From: Mycobacterium szulgai
GTDB taxonomy: Bacteria > Actinomycetota > Actinomycetes > Mycobacteriales > Mycobacteriaceae
Length of the DNA: 64,000 nucleotides
Assembly: GCF_002116635.1 (NCBI RefSeq)
Contig: NZ_LQPW01000048.1
Span: forward strand, 1-64,000
Reading direction: 5' to 3'
The position numbers were made by a program, and so were the translations under genes. The notes under the pieces were generated by a model that searched no databases, was not told the origin of the DNA, and saw only the letters and a list, made by a program, of their open reading frames with translations. Shown here one piece after another: positions 43,769 through 51,111 of the stretch. The stretch's first letter is position 1; every line of letters starts with the position of its first letter.

Positions 43769-44771
43769 CACCCCGACGAGGTCCACCGGCCGCCAGCCGT
43801 TCGCTCAGTATGCTCAATGCGCATTCGGTTTCCTCTGCCAACTCCGTGTAGCGCTGAAAGAGCGTGCCGGGGCCGGCTTTATCGGCCAGTTGGCGCGACA
43901 GTTTGGCCTTCTCCTGCAGGCTGCGCAGTGCGACCCAGAGCGCGCCCTCTACTTCGTTGTCGCGCGCGGCCAGCAGTGCGTCCGGGGTCCAGGCGTGACC
44001 GACGCGGCACCGAAAGTTGCTTTCGCCGACCACAACCAGCGACCCGTTGCAATCCGGGCAGGTATATCCCGACGCCGGACCCAATTCCTGGGTATCGAAT
44101 GCGGTGGAGAAGCGAGTTGTCATGGCGATTCGATTCTCCAACTCCATCGCGTCATCTGGCTCCACCTCCGGCTCCTCTAATTCTCGATGCGACAGCTCCT
44201 TGAGCACCGCGCCAACATCGGCTGCCGCGGCCATGCGGTTCAATACACCCGCGTTCTGGGCGTTAATCGGCATGGCCGGGAAAAGGGCGTCATTGGGTGA
44301 CTGGCCGATCGCATAGCCACCGCGGGAACGAATCGCCGACAGCCCCAACACCCCGTCGTGAAGAACACCGGAGAGCAACACGCCAATCGCGCGCGGCCCG
44401 AAAGACAATGCCACCGAACGAAACAAGGCGTTGATGGCCGGTCGGTGTCCATTCTCGGTCGGCCCCTGCGACAACACCACACGATGGTCAGCAACCAGCA
44501 GATGGCGGTCTGGACTGGCCACGTAGATGTGTGCCGGTTCCAGCGGGGCGCCGTTTTTGGCGGTGACGGCGGGCAGCGGCCCGTTGCGGTCGATGATACG
44601 GGCCAGGGCACTGGGTGCACTCGGAGGAAGGTGCAAAGTCACCAAATAGGCGTAGGGCAGATCCGGCGATAGTCCCGCGGCCAAATTCGACACCGCTTCG
44701 ACGCCACCAGCGGAAGCCCCGATGGCTACCACTCCGCGAAGGTCGTGCCAGTTGGCCGCCTGCATCATCAT
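43755..44771 (-). CDS. second CheB-type methylesterase with C-terminal zinc ribbon-like domain
   Basis: 338 aa. CheB catalytic core: GASAGG (Ser), VTLHLPP (His) and SGVLHDGVLG (Asp; the usual GTGxDG is degenerate). From residue about 225 a domain with CPDCNGSLVVV and FRCRVGHAWTPDALLA (three Cys and His, a zinc-ribbon-like pattern) leads into a helical tail. This layout is known from standalone CheB proteins of soil bacteria. It appears to be the first gene of a unit with STAS-HATPase and CheR-PAS. Confidence 0.88.
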   Translation of the reverse strand: MMMQAANWHDLRGVVAIGASAGGVEAVSNLAAGLSPDLPYAYLVTLHLPPSAPSALARIIDRNGPLPAVTAKNGAPLEPAHIYVASPDRHLLVADHRVVLSQGPTENGHRPAINALFRSVALSFGPRAIGVLLSGVLHDGVLGLSAIRSRGGYAIGQSPNDALFPAMPINAQNAGVLNRMAAAADVGAVLKELSHRELEEPEVEPDDAMELENRIAMTTRFSTAFDTQELGPASGYTCPDCNGSLVVVGESNFRCRVGHAWTPDALLAARDNEVEGALWVALRSLQEKAKLSRQLADKAGPGTLFQRYTELAEETECALSILSERLAAGGPRRGDAVG

Positions 44772-44777
44772 TTCGCA

Positions 44778-44802
44778 ATACCCTCTTCCAGGTTAGGTAA
44801 CC
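44778..44802 (-). promoter_or_regulatory. possible SigF-like promoter for the CheB-2 unit
   Basis: On the reverse strand GGTTA (44802-44798), 14 nt and GGGTAT (44783-44778) are followed 6 nt later by the ATG at 44771, which would give a leaderless transcript. The -35 overlaps GGTTAGGTAACC, an imperfect palindrome. The spacer is shorter than the SigF norm. Confidence 0.35.
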
Positions 44803-45450
44803 GCCGCGGTGCTGGGTAGTACCACGTGCGCACAGAAGTCGAGAAATCGGTACAGAAAGACCGCTTAGCGAATTGCCAACACGATTTTCGGCGCCGTGCC
44901 GAGCCAGCCGGGCCCGGGTTTGCCCGGTGCCGGTCATCCCTGTTAGGGCGCGGTCAGCAATACCGAACTGCTCGGCGCGGTGCGGAGCAGAGGAGGACGC
45001 CCTCATCGAAGCGCACTTCGTCGCGTTGTGTGAGGTGGTAGGCCGCACCAGCCTGAAGGTCAATCGGCTATCAGGCTGGGCTTGACAGCTGGCGAGGTGG
45101 CGTTCGGCGGCGGCCGGCCGTTCCGTGTGTCGCGAATACTGTTGTTCTACTGCGCATTACACGTCGATACATCGCCAATGACTACGGACATGGGGAGACG
45201 TTCTGTGCGGACGCCTCGATAGCGGCCACCGTTCAATGAACTACACCTCAATGCTGTTTCACGGGCTTTGCATGGCGCTCGACGACGTACTGCTTTCGGC
45301 ACAGTAATCATGAAACCGCTTGTGATCGAGCGTGATTCGATCTTCGACGTCGATGCCGAGAGATCGGCGGCGAGGGTAGCCCCGATGCGGCGGCGGTGCG
45401 CGCTGGGAGACTCATCTACCCGGGACACGGCGTGGCGAGCGGGTTTGACG
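44803..45450. other. long non-coding stretch
   Basis: About 650 bp with no convincing gene on either strand. A short open segment near 44995-45085 (ALIEAHFVALCEVVGRTSLK) looks protein-like but has no start or ribosome site, so it may be a remnant. The region separates the CheB-2 promoter from the terminator after the CsbD gene. Confidence 0.5.
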
Positions 45451-45487
45451 CTCCTGCGGCCCCGGCGATGGGCCGGGGCCGCAGGAG
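45451..45487 (-). terminator. strong hairpin terminator after the CsbD-like gene
   Basis: A perfect 16-bp GC-rich stem, CTCCTGCGGCCCCGGC (45451-45466) with its complement at 45472-45487, and a 5-nt loop. It is 24 bp beyond the CsbD stop on the reverse strand. There is no long U tract. Confidence 0.75.
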
Positions 45488-45511
45488 GGGAGGTCAACGA
45501 TTATTGGTTGT

Positions 45512-45748
45512 CTACTGGTTGGACTTCTGCCGCTCTTCGGCGGCTTCGGCGCCGCCGCGCGCTGATTCGGCTTGTGCCTCTTTCTTGGCGGCATCACGCT
45601 GGGCATCCGCCTTGTCCTGCTGCGCCTCGCCTTCATTGACCAGGTCGTCGCTGCCGGTAACAGTGCCCACAGCTTCCTTGGCCTTACCCTTGACGCCCTC
45701 AACAACGCCTTTTGCGCCTTCTGCGGGACCACTCTTGTCGTCGCTCAT
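45512..45748 (-). CDS. CsbD-like stress protein
   Basis: 78 aa from ATG at 45748. Highly charged and helical: MSDDKSGPAEGAKGVVEGVKGKAKEAVGTVTGSDDLVNEGEAQQDKADAQRDAAKKEAQ. The KGKAKEAVGTVTG core is the CsbD motif; the founder is a sigma-B-controlled general stress protein of Bacillus with unknown biochemical role. A weak GTTT-N15-GGGAAC motif lies upstream. Confidence 0.9.
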   Translation of the reverse strand: MSDDKSGPAEGAKGVVEGVKGKAKEAVGTVTGSDDLVNEGEAQQDKADAQRDAAKKEAQAESARGGAEAAEERQKSNQ

Positions 45749-45787
45749 CACTTTTTCCGTTCGTTGTCGTTTTCCTTCGCGGCTGTG

Positions 45788-45812
45788 TGTTCCCGGTTCG
45801 CGTGGCATGAAA
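45788..45812 (-). promoter_or_regulatory. weak SigF-like motif upstream of the CsbD-like gene
   Basis: On the reverse strand GTTT (45812-45809), 15 nt and GGGAAC (45793-45788). The -10 differs from GGGTAY at one position. Spacing to the ATG at 45748 is about 40 nt. Confidence 0.3.
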
Positions 45813-45881
45813 CGGGAAGGCGATACCGGCTCCGTGCCTTAGCCACTTTGCGAAAACATCCGCAGTCGCGGTCACGGAAAT

Positions 45882-45907
45882 GTTTGACGGGAACGGCGCT
45901 TGGGTAG
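45882..45907 (+). promoter_or_regulatory. SigF-like promoter upstream of the SDR gene
   Basis: GTTT (45882-45885), 16-nt spacer, GGGTAG (45902-45907), 33 bp before the SDR start. It fits the mycobacterial SigF consensus with one late -10 difference. Confidence 0.5.
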
Positions 45908-45940
45908 CACCGCGCTGCGACACGAAACTAAGGACTGCTA

Positions 45941-46717
45941 ATGACAGCCAGCTTTGCGTTGATCACCGGTGCCAGCTGTGGCGTGGGTTTCGCCTTGGCC
46001 GAACAGTTCGCCAGACGCGGCTATGACCTGGTCGTGGCCGACGGCTACGACGAAATACACACCGCGGCAGCCGCGCTCAGTGTCTTCGGTACCGACGTTC
46101 AAGCCGTGCAGGTCGATTTGTGTTGTGCCGACAACGCGTACCTGTTGCACCGGCGTGTAATGGCCGCGCGTCGACCCGTCAGCGCAGCCGCCCTCACCAC
46201 ATCGGTGGGGGACTCGTTATGCCTGGACGGTACGCTCGATTGCGCGCTGGATGTGGTGGACGCCAGCGTGCGCGGGACCATGCTGCTGGCCCGGCTGCAG
46301 GCCGGTCAGATGGAGGTGTGTGGCGGCGGCGGGATCATCTTGACGGCATCGCCGGGTGCCCCGATGCCGGGCCTGGATGCGGCGGTGTACTCGGCCAGTG
46401 CAGCTTTCCTGCAGGCGTTCGCCGCGACGCTGCAGGACGAGGTGCGGGACTCGGGGGTCAAGATCACCGCGCTGATGCCCCGAGCAGACGATGCCGCCAG
46501 CTTCACCGACTTGCTAATCGCTTTGGTGCGACGCGCAGCCGACAGTGAGCCGGCCAACGTCGCCCGCCAAGCATTCGAGGCGCTCACGTGCAACGACAAG
46601 CAGGGGCTGGCGGCCTGGGCAACGGACGCGGTGACCGCACTGGCCGGGCGATTGATCTCCGATCACGTGAAAGGTCCTGTCCGGCAGATTATTTCGCCGA
46701 CCGGAGAGGCCGTGTGA
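45941..46717 (+). CDS. SDR-family protein with incomplete active site
   Basis: 258 aa Rossmann-fold short-chain dehydrogenase-like protein. The cofactor motif TGASCGVGFALA is at residues 10-21 and a TASPG motif stands where the catalytic Ser should be. The usual YxxxK reads YSASA, so the catalytic Lys is missing; the protein may be non-catalytic or use another mechanism. Start ATG at 45941. A SigF-like promoter lies upstream and a hairpin and a Rho-N-like gene downstream. Confidence 0.85.
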   Translation: MTASFALITGASCGVGFALAEQFARRGYDLVVADGYDEIHTAAAALSVFGTDVQAVQVDLCCADNAYLLHRRVMAARRPVSAAALTTSVGDSLCLDGTLDCALDVVDASVRGTMLLARLQAGQMEVCGGGGIILTASPGAPMPGLDAAVYSASAAFLQAFAATLQDEVRDSGVKITALMPRADDAASFTDLLIALVRRAADSEPANVARQAFEALTCNDKQGLAAWATDAVTALAGRLISDHVKGPVRQIISPTGEAV

Positions 46718-46745
46718 TGTCACGCGGCACCTGGGCGCTGGTCCT

Positions 46746-46773
46746 GCCCGGTTTGGTGTGTACCAAACCGGGC
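46746..46773. repeat. perfect 12-bp inverted repeat (hairpin)
   Basis: GCCCGGTTTGGT (46746-46757), 4-nt loop, ACCAAACCGGGC (46762-46773). It is in the 98-bp gap after the SDR gene and ends 42 bp before the next start. It could terminate the SDR transcript, protect its 3' end or act as an operator or RNA switch for the next gene. No U tract follows. Confidence 0.65.
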
Positions 46774-46815
46774 ACTCTGGCTGCGGCATTGCATCACGGA
46801 TAGGAGGTGGCCACC

Positions 46816-47073
46816 GTGCCGAATTCATCGATCAAGAACGAAAAGCTGTACGAAGACTTACGGAAGAAGGGCGACTCCAAGGAGAAGGCAGCGCGAATCT
46901 CCAACGCAGCGGCCGGTCAGGGAAAGTCCAAAGTCGGACGCAAGGGCGGCAAGTCAGGTTCCTACGAGGACTGGACCGTGCCGCAACTGAAGAAGCGAGC
47001 CAAGGAACTCGGCATGTCCGGCTATTCGAGCCTGACGAAAGGGAAACTGGTCGCCAAACTGCGCAATCACTGA
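46816..47073 (+). CDS. small basic protein with Rho-termination-factor-N-like (SAP-like) motif
   Basis: 85 aa from GTG at 46816, chosen because AGGAGG sits 8 nt upstream; the GTG at 46807 is too close to it. Lys-rich N-terminal half (KLYEDLRKKGDSKEKAARISNAAA, GRKGGKSG) and a C-terminal helix-extended loop-helix (WTVPQLKKRAKELGMSGYSSLTKGKLVAKLRNH) typical of the Rho-N/SAP type that binds nucleic acid. Matches the DUF7218 plus Rho-N layout common in actinobacteria. Probably binds DNA or RNA; biological role unknown. Confidence 0.82.
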   Translation: MPNSSIKNEKLYEDLRKKGDSKEKAARISNAAAGQGKSKVGRKGGKSGSYEDWTVPQLKKRAKELGMSGYSSLTKGKLVAKLRNH

Positions 47074-47266
47074 GGCGCAGCGGCACACCGCGAAATGCAA
47101 GTGTCCGAAGATGTTTCCGCGATAGCAGCCCGGGTAAGCCTACTGCGGCGGCGGTACGGGGCAGATGCCCTGGATTCGCGTCGCGCTCGCGAGGGACTAG
47201 AGCACACTGGTCCTTCTCCCGATTGGTCATGTCTATTTTGACGACCGCAAAAAATTTGGAGGAACA

Positions 47267-47551
47267 ATGCGTAGGACCATTGCAGTGATTTCTGCCACCG
47301 GCGCACTGCTATTCGGTGGCGCTGGCATTGCCAACGCTACGACTGATGCGCCAACCCCAGCTTCTACGACGACGACGCTGGCCGATAACGGCACGAACAA
47401 TAACAACAACAATGACGACAACACCGGACTGTGGGGACTTGCCGGCCTGCTCGGCCTGCTGGGCCTCGCGGGCTTGAAGCGCCGCGGCGATGTACGCCCA
47501 AGCGCCGGACCAATTCCCAACACGACCAACGCCCGGGGTGGCGCTATCTAG
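47267..47551 (+). CDS. small exported WGxxGxxG-type protein
   Basis: 94 aa, ATG after GGAGG. Signal peptide (RRTIAVISATGALLFGGAGIANA) then a Thr/Asn-rich low-complexity stretch including six consecutive Asn, then WGLAGLLGLLGLAGLKRR, the WGxxGxxG motif seen at the C-terminus of many small exported proteins (hydrophobic segment followed by Arg/Lys). A 21-aa tail follows the basic cluster. It is ended by a clear terminator. Function unknown. Confidence 0.82.
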   Translation: MRRTIAVISATGALLFGGAGIANATTDAPTPASTTTTLADNGTNNNNNNDDNTGLWGLAGLLGLLGLAGLKRRGDVRPSAGPIPNTTNARGGAI

Positions 47552-47568
47552 TCGAGCCCTCACCGGAG

Positions 47569-47594
47569 CCCCGCAGCGCTTTTGCGCTGCGGGG
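47569..47594 (+). terminator. intrinsic terminator
   Basis: CCCCGCAGCGC (47569-47579), TTTT loop, GCGCTGCGGGG (47584-47594), then CTTT. Perfect 11-bp stem 17 bp after the WGxxGxxG gene. Confidence 0.85.
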
Positions 47595-47631
47595 CTTTAC
47601 AATTCGAGTTGATTTCACTCAGTCCTGCAGG

Positions 47632-47793
47632 TCAGTCCGGAGGTTCCTGCTCGGACACTTCCGTGCGGGCTTGTTGTTGGCGCTCGGCCACGTTTCCGGG
47701 TACGTTCTGCTCCCGGCGTTCTTCGATGACGCCGTCCTGAAGCTCGTCGACGACGTTCTTGAGCTCTTCGTCCCGGCTGGGATGGGATTCCAT
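47632..47793 (-). CDS. small acidic protein (53 aa)
   Basis: ATG at 47793 to TGA at 47632. The peptide starts MESHPSRDEELKNVVDELQD and is Glu/Asp/Gln-rich, hydrophilic and predicted helical throughout. Its composition resembles the 53-aa protein at 50333-50494. It lies 34 bp downstream of the nucleotidyltransferase gene on the same strand and may be cotranscribed. Function unknown; it may belong with small stress proteins. Confidence 0.6.
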   Translation of the reverse strand: MESHPSRDEELKNVVDELQDGVIEERREQNVPGNVAERQQQARTEVSEQEPPD

Positions 47794-47827
47794 AGTGCAG
47801 TGCGGTACCCGCCTTGGGGCCTTTTAT

Positions 47828-48412
47828 TCACCGCCGCAGCCCAAGCCTGTCGGCCAACACCAGAAACGCGACGGCGAAATCGCTGTCGCCGGTCGCGACC
47901 GCGATCCGATCCCAGTCCAGTTGTTCTCGGATCGCCCGTGCCGCGGGAAGCAGTTTGGCGAAGTCACAATAGTGCTCGGTAAGAGCACGCAATTTCTGAA
48001 TGAACACCGTAGTCGGCGGAAACACCGGCATCGAAATCGCTTGCACAACGCGAACTTCGGCGCAATCCAGGGTGGTGGGCTCGACGATCAATCCATTGAC
48101 TCGGTGCAGCACGTCGACCACTGTGTCGCCGCTGCACGCCTTGAACAGCCAATCTTCGGGTGGACGTTCGATCCGGAATCCCGTCTTTTCAAGTGTGGCC
48201 ACAGCGGCCGGCACGTCGGACTCGGCGACCACGAAATCGACATCGTGGTTGGGTTCTGGTGCGCCATAAGCCCACAGCGCGTAGCTGCCCGCCAAAGCGA
48301 ACCGTGGTCCGTGCTCTTTGAAAGCCGACGCGGCGATACGCAGCGTTTCGCGTAGCTGCGTACAGCGCGTGTCGGTGTCCACGGCTGGGGCCGTTGTTGA
48401 CGTGGCAGTCAT
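47828..48412 (-). CDS. predicted nucleotidyltransferase
   Basis: 194 aa from ATG at 48412. The pol-beta-type nucleotidyltransferase motif is GSYALWAYG followed by HDVDFVV (GS...DxD) near residues 43-60, with a further acidic residue in VVDVLHRV. The architecture fits AbiEii/MenT-like or aminoglycoside-type transferases, but no antitoxin (AbiEi) is adjacent, so a toxin role is only possible. Substrate unknown. Confidence 0.75.
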   Translation of the reverse strand: MTATSTTAPAVDTDTRCTQLRETLRIAASAFKEHGPRFALAGSYALWAYGAPEPNHDVDFVVAESDVPAAVATLEKTGFRIERPPEDWLFKACSGDTVVDVLHRVNGLIVEPTTLDCAEVRVVQAISMPVFPPTTVFIQKLRALTEHYCDFAKLLPAARAIREQLDWDRIAVATGDSDFAVAFLVLADRLGLRR

Positions 48413-48513
48413 GTTGGCTAGGGCATACCCAGCCTTTGCTGATGGCAACCTGACTATCCGAAGAGCGGCGGACAATCGTTTAGTGCGTGGCGAAACCGGG
48501 CAATTAACAGCCC

Positions 48514-48609
48514 ATGTCAACCGCAGTGTCGCTTTCCTACGACCAGGTTGCCGCGATGATTTCGGCGCACACTGATTTGCCGGCCGGCCCGGGAACGAGG
48601 TCCGCATGA
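48514..48609 (+). CDS. 31-aa upstream ORF coupled to the acyl-CoA dehydrogenase gene
   Basis: ATG at 48514, peptide starts MSTAVSLSYDQVAAMISAHT and ends with a TGA that overlaps the ATG of the next gene (ATGA at 48606). It could be a leader or coupling peptide. A lost N-terminal part of the next protein by frameshift is the alternative. No family recognised. Confidence 0.35.
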   Translation: MSTAVSLSYDQVAAMISAHTDLPAGPGTRSA

Positions 48610-49556
48610 CGGCAGGATTGGTGCGGCATTGGCTGGACACAGGCCGACTGGACTTGCCGCTGCCCGCTTCGGGGTGCACCGGAAAGCGTTTGCAACAACT
48701 GGCCGAGTTGGCCCATGAGGACATTTCGGCGGCCCGCATTGCCGAAGCACATGTCGATGCCGTCGCAATCCTGAACGAATTGGGCGGCAAACCACCAAGT
48801 TCTGAGCAACTTTGGGGCGTCTGGGCCGCCGAATCCCCGGACGCCGTGCTTACGGCTACCCACCTCAGCGGCGACGCGTTCACCCTCACCGGCACAAAGG
48901 TGTGGTGTTCGGGAGCCGGATTCTGCTCCCACGCGCTGGTGAGCGCGTTTATCGGCGGTCATCGCGACGAGCGGGGTCTGTTCGCGCTGACCGTCACCGA
49001 CCCTGGCATCAAACCGCTGCCGAGCACCTGGTGGAACTCCGGCATGGCAGGCAGCGACACCCGGCCGGTGCAGTTCACCAACGCGCTCGCGGTCCTGGTC
49101 GGTGACCCCGGCGACTACACGAGCCGGCCCGGGTTCTGGCACGGTGCGGTCGGCGTCGCCGCGTGCTGGCTCGGAGGCGCACGACGAGTCGCCGATCCGC
49201 TGTATCGGTGCGCGGGAAGCGAATCGGCTGACGCGTACGCGCTCGCGCACCTGGGGGCCGTCGACGCCGCACTGACCGCCGGCGAGGCGATGCTCGCCCG
49301 CGCGGCAGAGCAGATCGACGCCGACCCGTTCGATCGGACCGGTACCGCTCAATTGCTAGCTCGACGGGTGCGCGCCGTGGTGGAAAACGCGGTCGACGAG
49401 GCGATTACCCGCACCGGCCGGGCACTGGGGCCGGGCCCCTTGACCGAAGACGGCCGGCACGCACAGCGGGTGGCCGACCTGAGCATTTACATACGGCAAA
49501 GCCACGCTGAGCGGGATTTGGCCGAGCTGGGCCGCCTGGCCGGACGGCGCAACTAA
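48606..49556 (+). CDS. acyl-CoA dehydrogenase-like protein
   Basis: 316 aa. The middle beta domain shows DAVLTATHLSGDAFTLTGTKVWCSGAGF, a typical acyl-CoA dehydrogenase flavin-side segment, and the C-terminal part is helical (GAVDAALTAGEAMLARAAEQI ... IYIRQSHAERDLAELG). It is shorter than the usual 380 aa, mainly at the N-terminus, so it could be a reduced or partly inactive member; a catalytic Glu is not obvious. It starts from ATG at 48606. The EEP gene follows 12 bp later. Confidence 0.82.
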   Translation: MTAGLVRHWLDTGRLDLPLPASGCTGKRLQQLAELAHEDISAARIAEAHVDAVAILNELGGKPPSSEQLWGVWAAESPDAVLTATHLSGDAFTLTGTKVWCSGAGFCSHALVSAFIGGHRDERGLFALTVTDPGIKPLPSTWWNSGMAGSDTRPVQFTNALAVLVGDPGDYTSRPGFWHGAVGVAACWLGGARRVADPLYRCAGSESADAYALAHLGAVDAALTAGEAMLARAAEQIDADPFDRTGTAQLLARRVRAVVENAVDEAITRTGRALGPGPLTEDGRHAQRVADLSIYIRQSHAERDLAELGRLAGRRN

Positions 49557-49568
49557 GGCTGGCTAGCC

Positions 49569-50330
49569 ATGCGGGTGGCGACCTTCAACATCCTGCACGG
49601 TCGTACCGTAGGCAACGGAGTGGACCTGCAGCGGCTCTGCGATGCCGTGCGACTGCTGGACCCCGACGTGCTGGCCCTACAAGAGGTGGACTGCGACCAG
49701 CCGCGGTCGGGTCGGGCAGATCTCACCGCGGCGGCCGCCGAAGCCATGGGTGCCGTCGAGCACCGGTTCGTCGCCGCGATATCAGGGACTCCCGGGGCGA
49801 CCTGGATGGCGGCCACCGGCAGTGAGCAACCCGGCACCGCGGGCTACGGAATAGCGTTGCTGTCGCGCTTCCCGGCGTCCAGTTGGCAGGTGGTGCGGTT
49901 ACCGCGGATCCCCATGCGGTTCCCGATGTATCTGCCCGGGCCCGACAAGGTGATGGTCGTCGACGAGGAGCCGCGGACGGCGGTCATCGCGCGGTTGCAG
50001 ACCCCGCTGGGCCCGATGACGGTCGCTAATACCCACTTGTCGTTCGTGCCGGGCTGGAACCGGCGGCAGCTGCGCCGACTGGTGCACGCCCTGCGCGGGC
50101 TCCCCGGCCCGCGAGTGCTCACCGGGGACCTGAACCTCACGCCCGCGGCCGTCCGCCGCTGGTCGGGTATGCGTGCGCTGGCCACCGCGACAACGTTTCC
50201 CGCGCAGGCCCCCGACCGTCAGCTCGACCACATCCTGACCGACGACCGGGACCTGCGCGCGGGTGCGACGGCGGCCGAGCTGATGCCGATCTCAGATCAT
50301 CGGCCGCTCGCCGTCGACCTGCACCGCTGA
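49569..50330 (+). CDS. endonuclease/exonuclease/phosphatase (EEP) family protein
   Basis: 253 aa. The EEP signature residues are clear: MRVATFNILHGR (Asn), LALQEVDCDQ (Glu), TVANTHLSF (Asn, His), LTGDLNLTP (Asp, Asn) and ISDHRPLAVD (Asp, His). No signal peptide. Family members cleave phosphodiester or phosphomonoester bonds in nucleic acids, lipids or inositol phosphates; the substrate here is unknown. 12 bp after the acyl-CoA dehydrogenase gene. Confidence 0.9.
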   Translation: MRVATFNILHGRTVGNGVDLQRLCDAVRLLDPDVLALQEVDCDQPRSGRADLTAAAAEAMGAVEHRFVAAISGTPGATWMAATGSEQPGTAGYGIALLSRFPASSWQVVRLPRIPMRFPMYLPGPDKVMVVDEEPRTAVIARLQTPLGPMTVANTHLSFVPGWNRRQLRRLVHALRGLPGPRVLTGDLNLTPAAVRRWSGMRALATATTFPAQAPDRQLDHILTDDRDLRAGATAAELMPISDHRPLAVDLHR

Positions 50331-50332
50331 GA

Positions 50333-50494
50333 TCAGCCGTCCTGGCTGCGCGCCTCGGCCCCGGTTTGGCCGGCGTCGAAGGCGTCGTCGGCCGCGGTGC
50401 GTCCGACGTACTCTTCGCGACCCTCGCGCGACTTCGATTCGTGCCGCTCGGATTCCACATCGGACTCCGCTTTCTCAGGCTTGCGTTCGGTCAT
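50333..50494 (-). CDS. small acidic protein (53 aa)
   Basis: ATG at 50494 to TGA at 50333. Hydrophilic peptide starting MTERKPEKAESDVESERHES with a Glu/Arg/Ser-rich body and GREEYVGRTAADDAFDAG. It follows the isochorismatase gene by 25 bp and is likely cotranscribed. It resembles in size and composition the protein at 47632-47793, without clear sequence identity. Function unknown. Confidence 0.6.
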   Translation of the reverse strand: MTERKPEKAESDVESERHESKSREGREEYVGRTAADDAFDAGQTGAEARSQDG

Positions 50495-50519
50495 CGGGCA
50501 CCTTCCTTGTCGGTAAGTC

Positions 50520-51059
50520 TCAGCGCAGGCAGTGCGCGGTCGGCAGCAATTCGGCGCTCATGTTGCGTTCCATCATCTTCAGCGCCGCCGCCCCCAGCTC
50601 CTCGTCGATGTGCGCGACCGCATCGGGCGGGACCACGACCTCGTAGTGGCGCAGGTAGCCGTCGAGGGCGCTGTAGAGGATGCACTGCTCGGTCACCTGT
50701 CCGGCCAGCACGAGGCGCTTGGCCTCGAGGCGGTCCAGCAGGTAGTCCAGGGCGGTCGAATAGAAGACGCTGTGGCGGACCTTGGTGATTATCCGACTGC
50801 CCGGTTGTGGCACCAATGGCTCGACCAGCTCGGGGTGTTCACCGTCCAGCGCCGCCGAAATGATGGCGTGATGGTCGGCGGTGAAGTCGCCGCGGTTGTC
50901 GTTGACGTAGATGACGTCGACGTCGTCGCGGCCGTCGGCATCTTTGATCAGGGCGACCAGCGGATCGATGATGGCAGCCACACTGTTGGCCAGCTGTTCG
51001 GCGTCGGGATGGTCGTAGTCATTGAACATGTCGATGACCAGCAGCGCGGTGTCACTCAC
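50520..51059 (-). CDS. isochorismatase-like cysteine hydrolase
   Basis: 179 aa from GTG at 51059. Family triad: Asp in ALLVIDMFNDY (near residue 10), Lys in RIITKVRHSVFYST (near 97) and Cys in LVLAGQVTEQCILYSALDGYLRHYEVVVPPDAVAH (near 130). Such enzymes hydrolyse amides or vinyl ethers (nicotinamidase, isochorismatase). Substrate unknown. The 53-aa acidic gene follows. Confidence 0.92.
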   Translation of the reverse strand: MSDTALLVIDMFNDYDHPDAEQLANSVAAIIDPLVALIKDADGRDDVDVIYVNDNRGDFTADHHAIISAALDGEHPELVEPLVPQPGSRIITKVRHSVFYSTALDYLLDRLEAKRLVLAGQVTEQCILYSALDGYLRHYEVVVPPDAVAHIDEELGAAALKMMERNMSAELLPTAHCLR

Positions 51060-51111
51060 CGCCCTCTAGTACCCGTGCTGGTCGGGGGTTATGCATTGCG
51101 GGTGTCGCCCC

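Noticed and set aside
44995..45085. Protein-like segment ALIEAHFVALCEVVGRTSLK in the long gap
   Set aside because: No start codon or ribosome site in frame and only about 30 residues; at best a gene remnant.
45147..45497. 116-residue reverse frame in the gap
   Set aside because: Arg/Ser/Ala-rich without a domain, overlaps the terminator hairpin; probably chance.
46719..46803. 28-residue ORF spanning the hairpin
   Set aside because: It includes the inverted repeat itself and ends just before the next ribosome site; likely chance.
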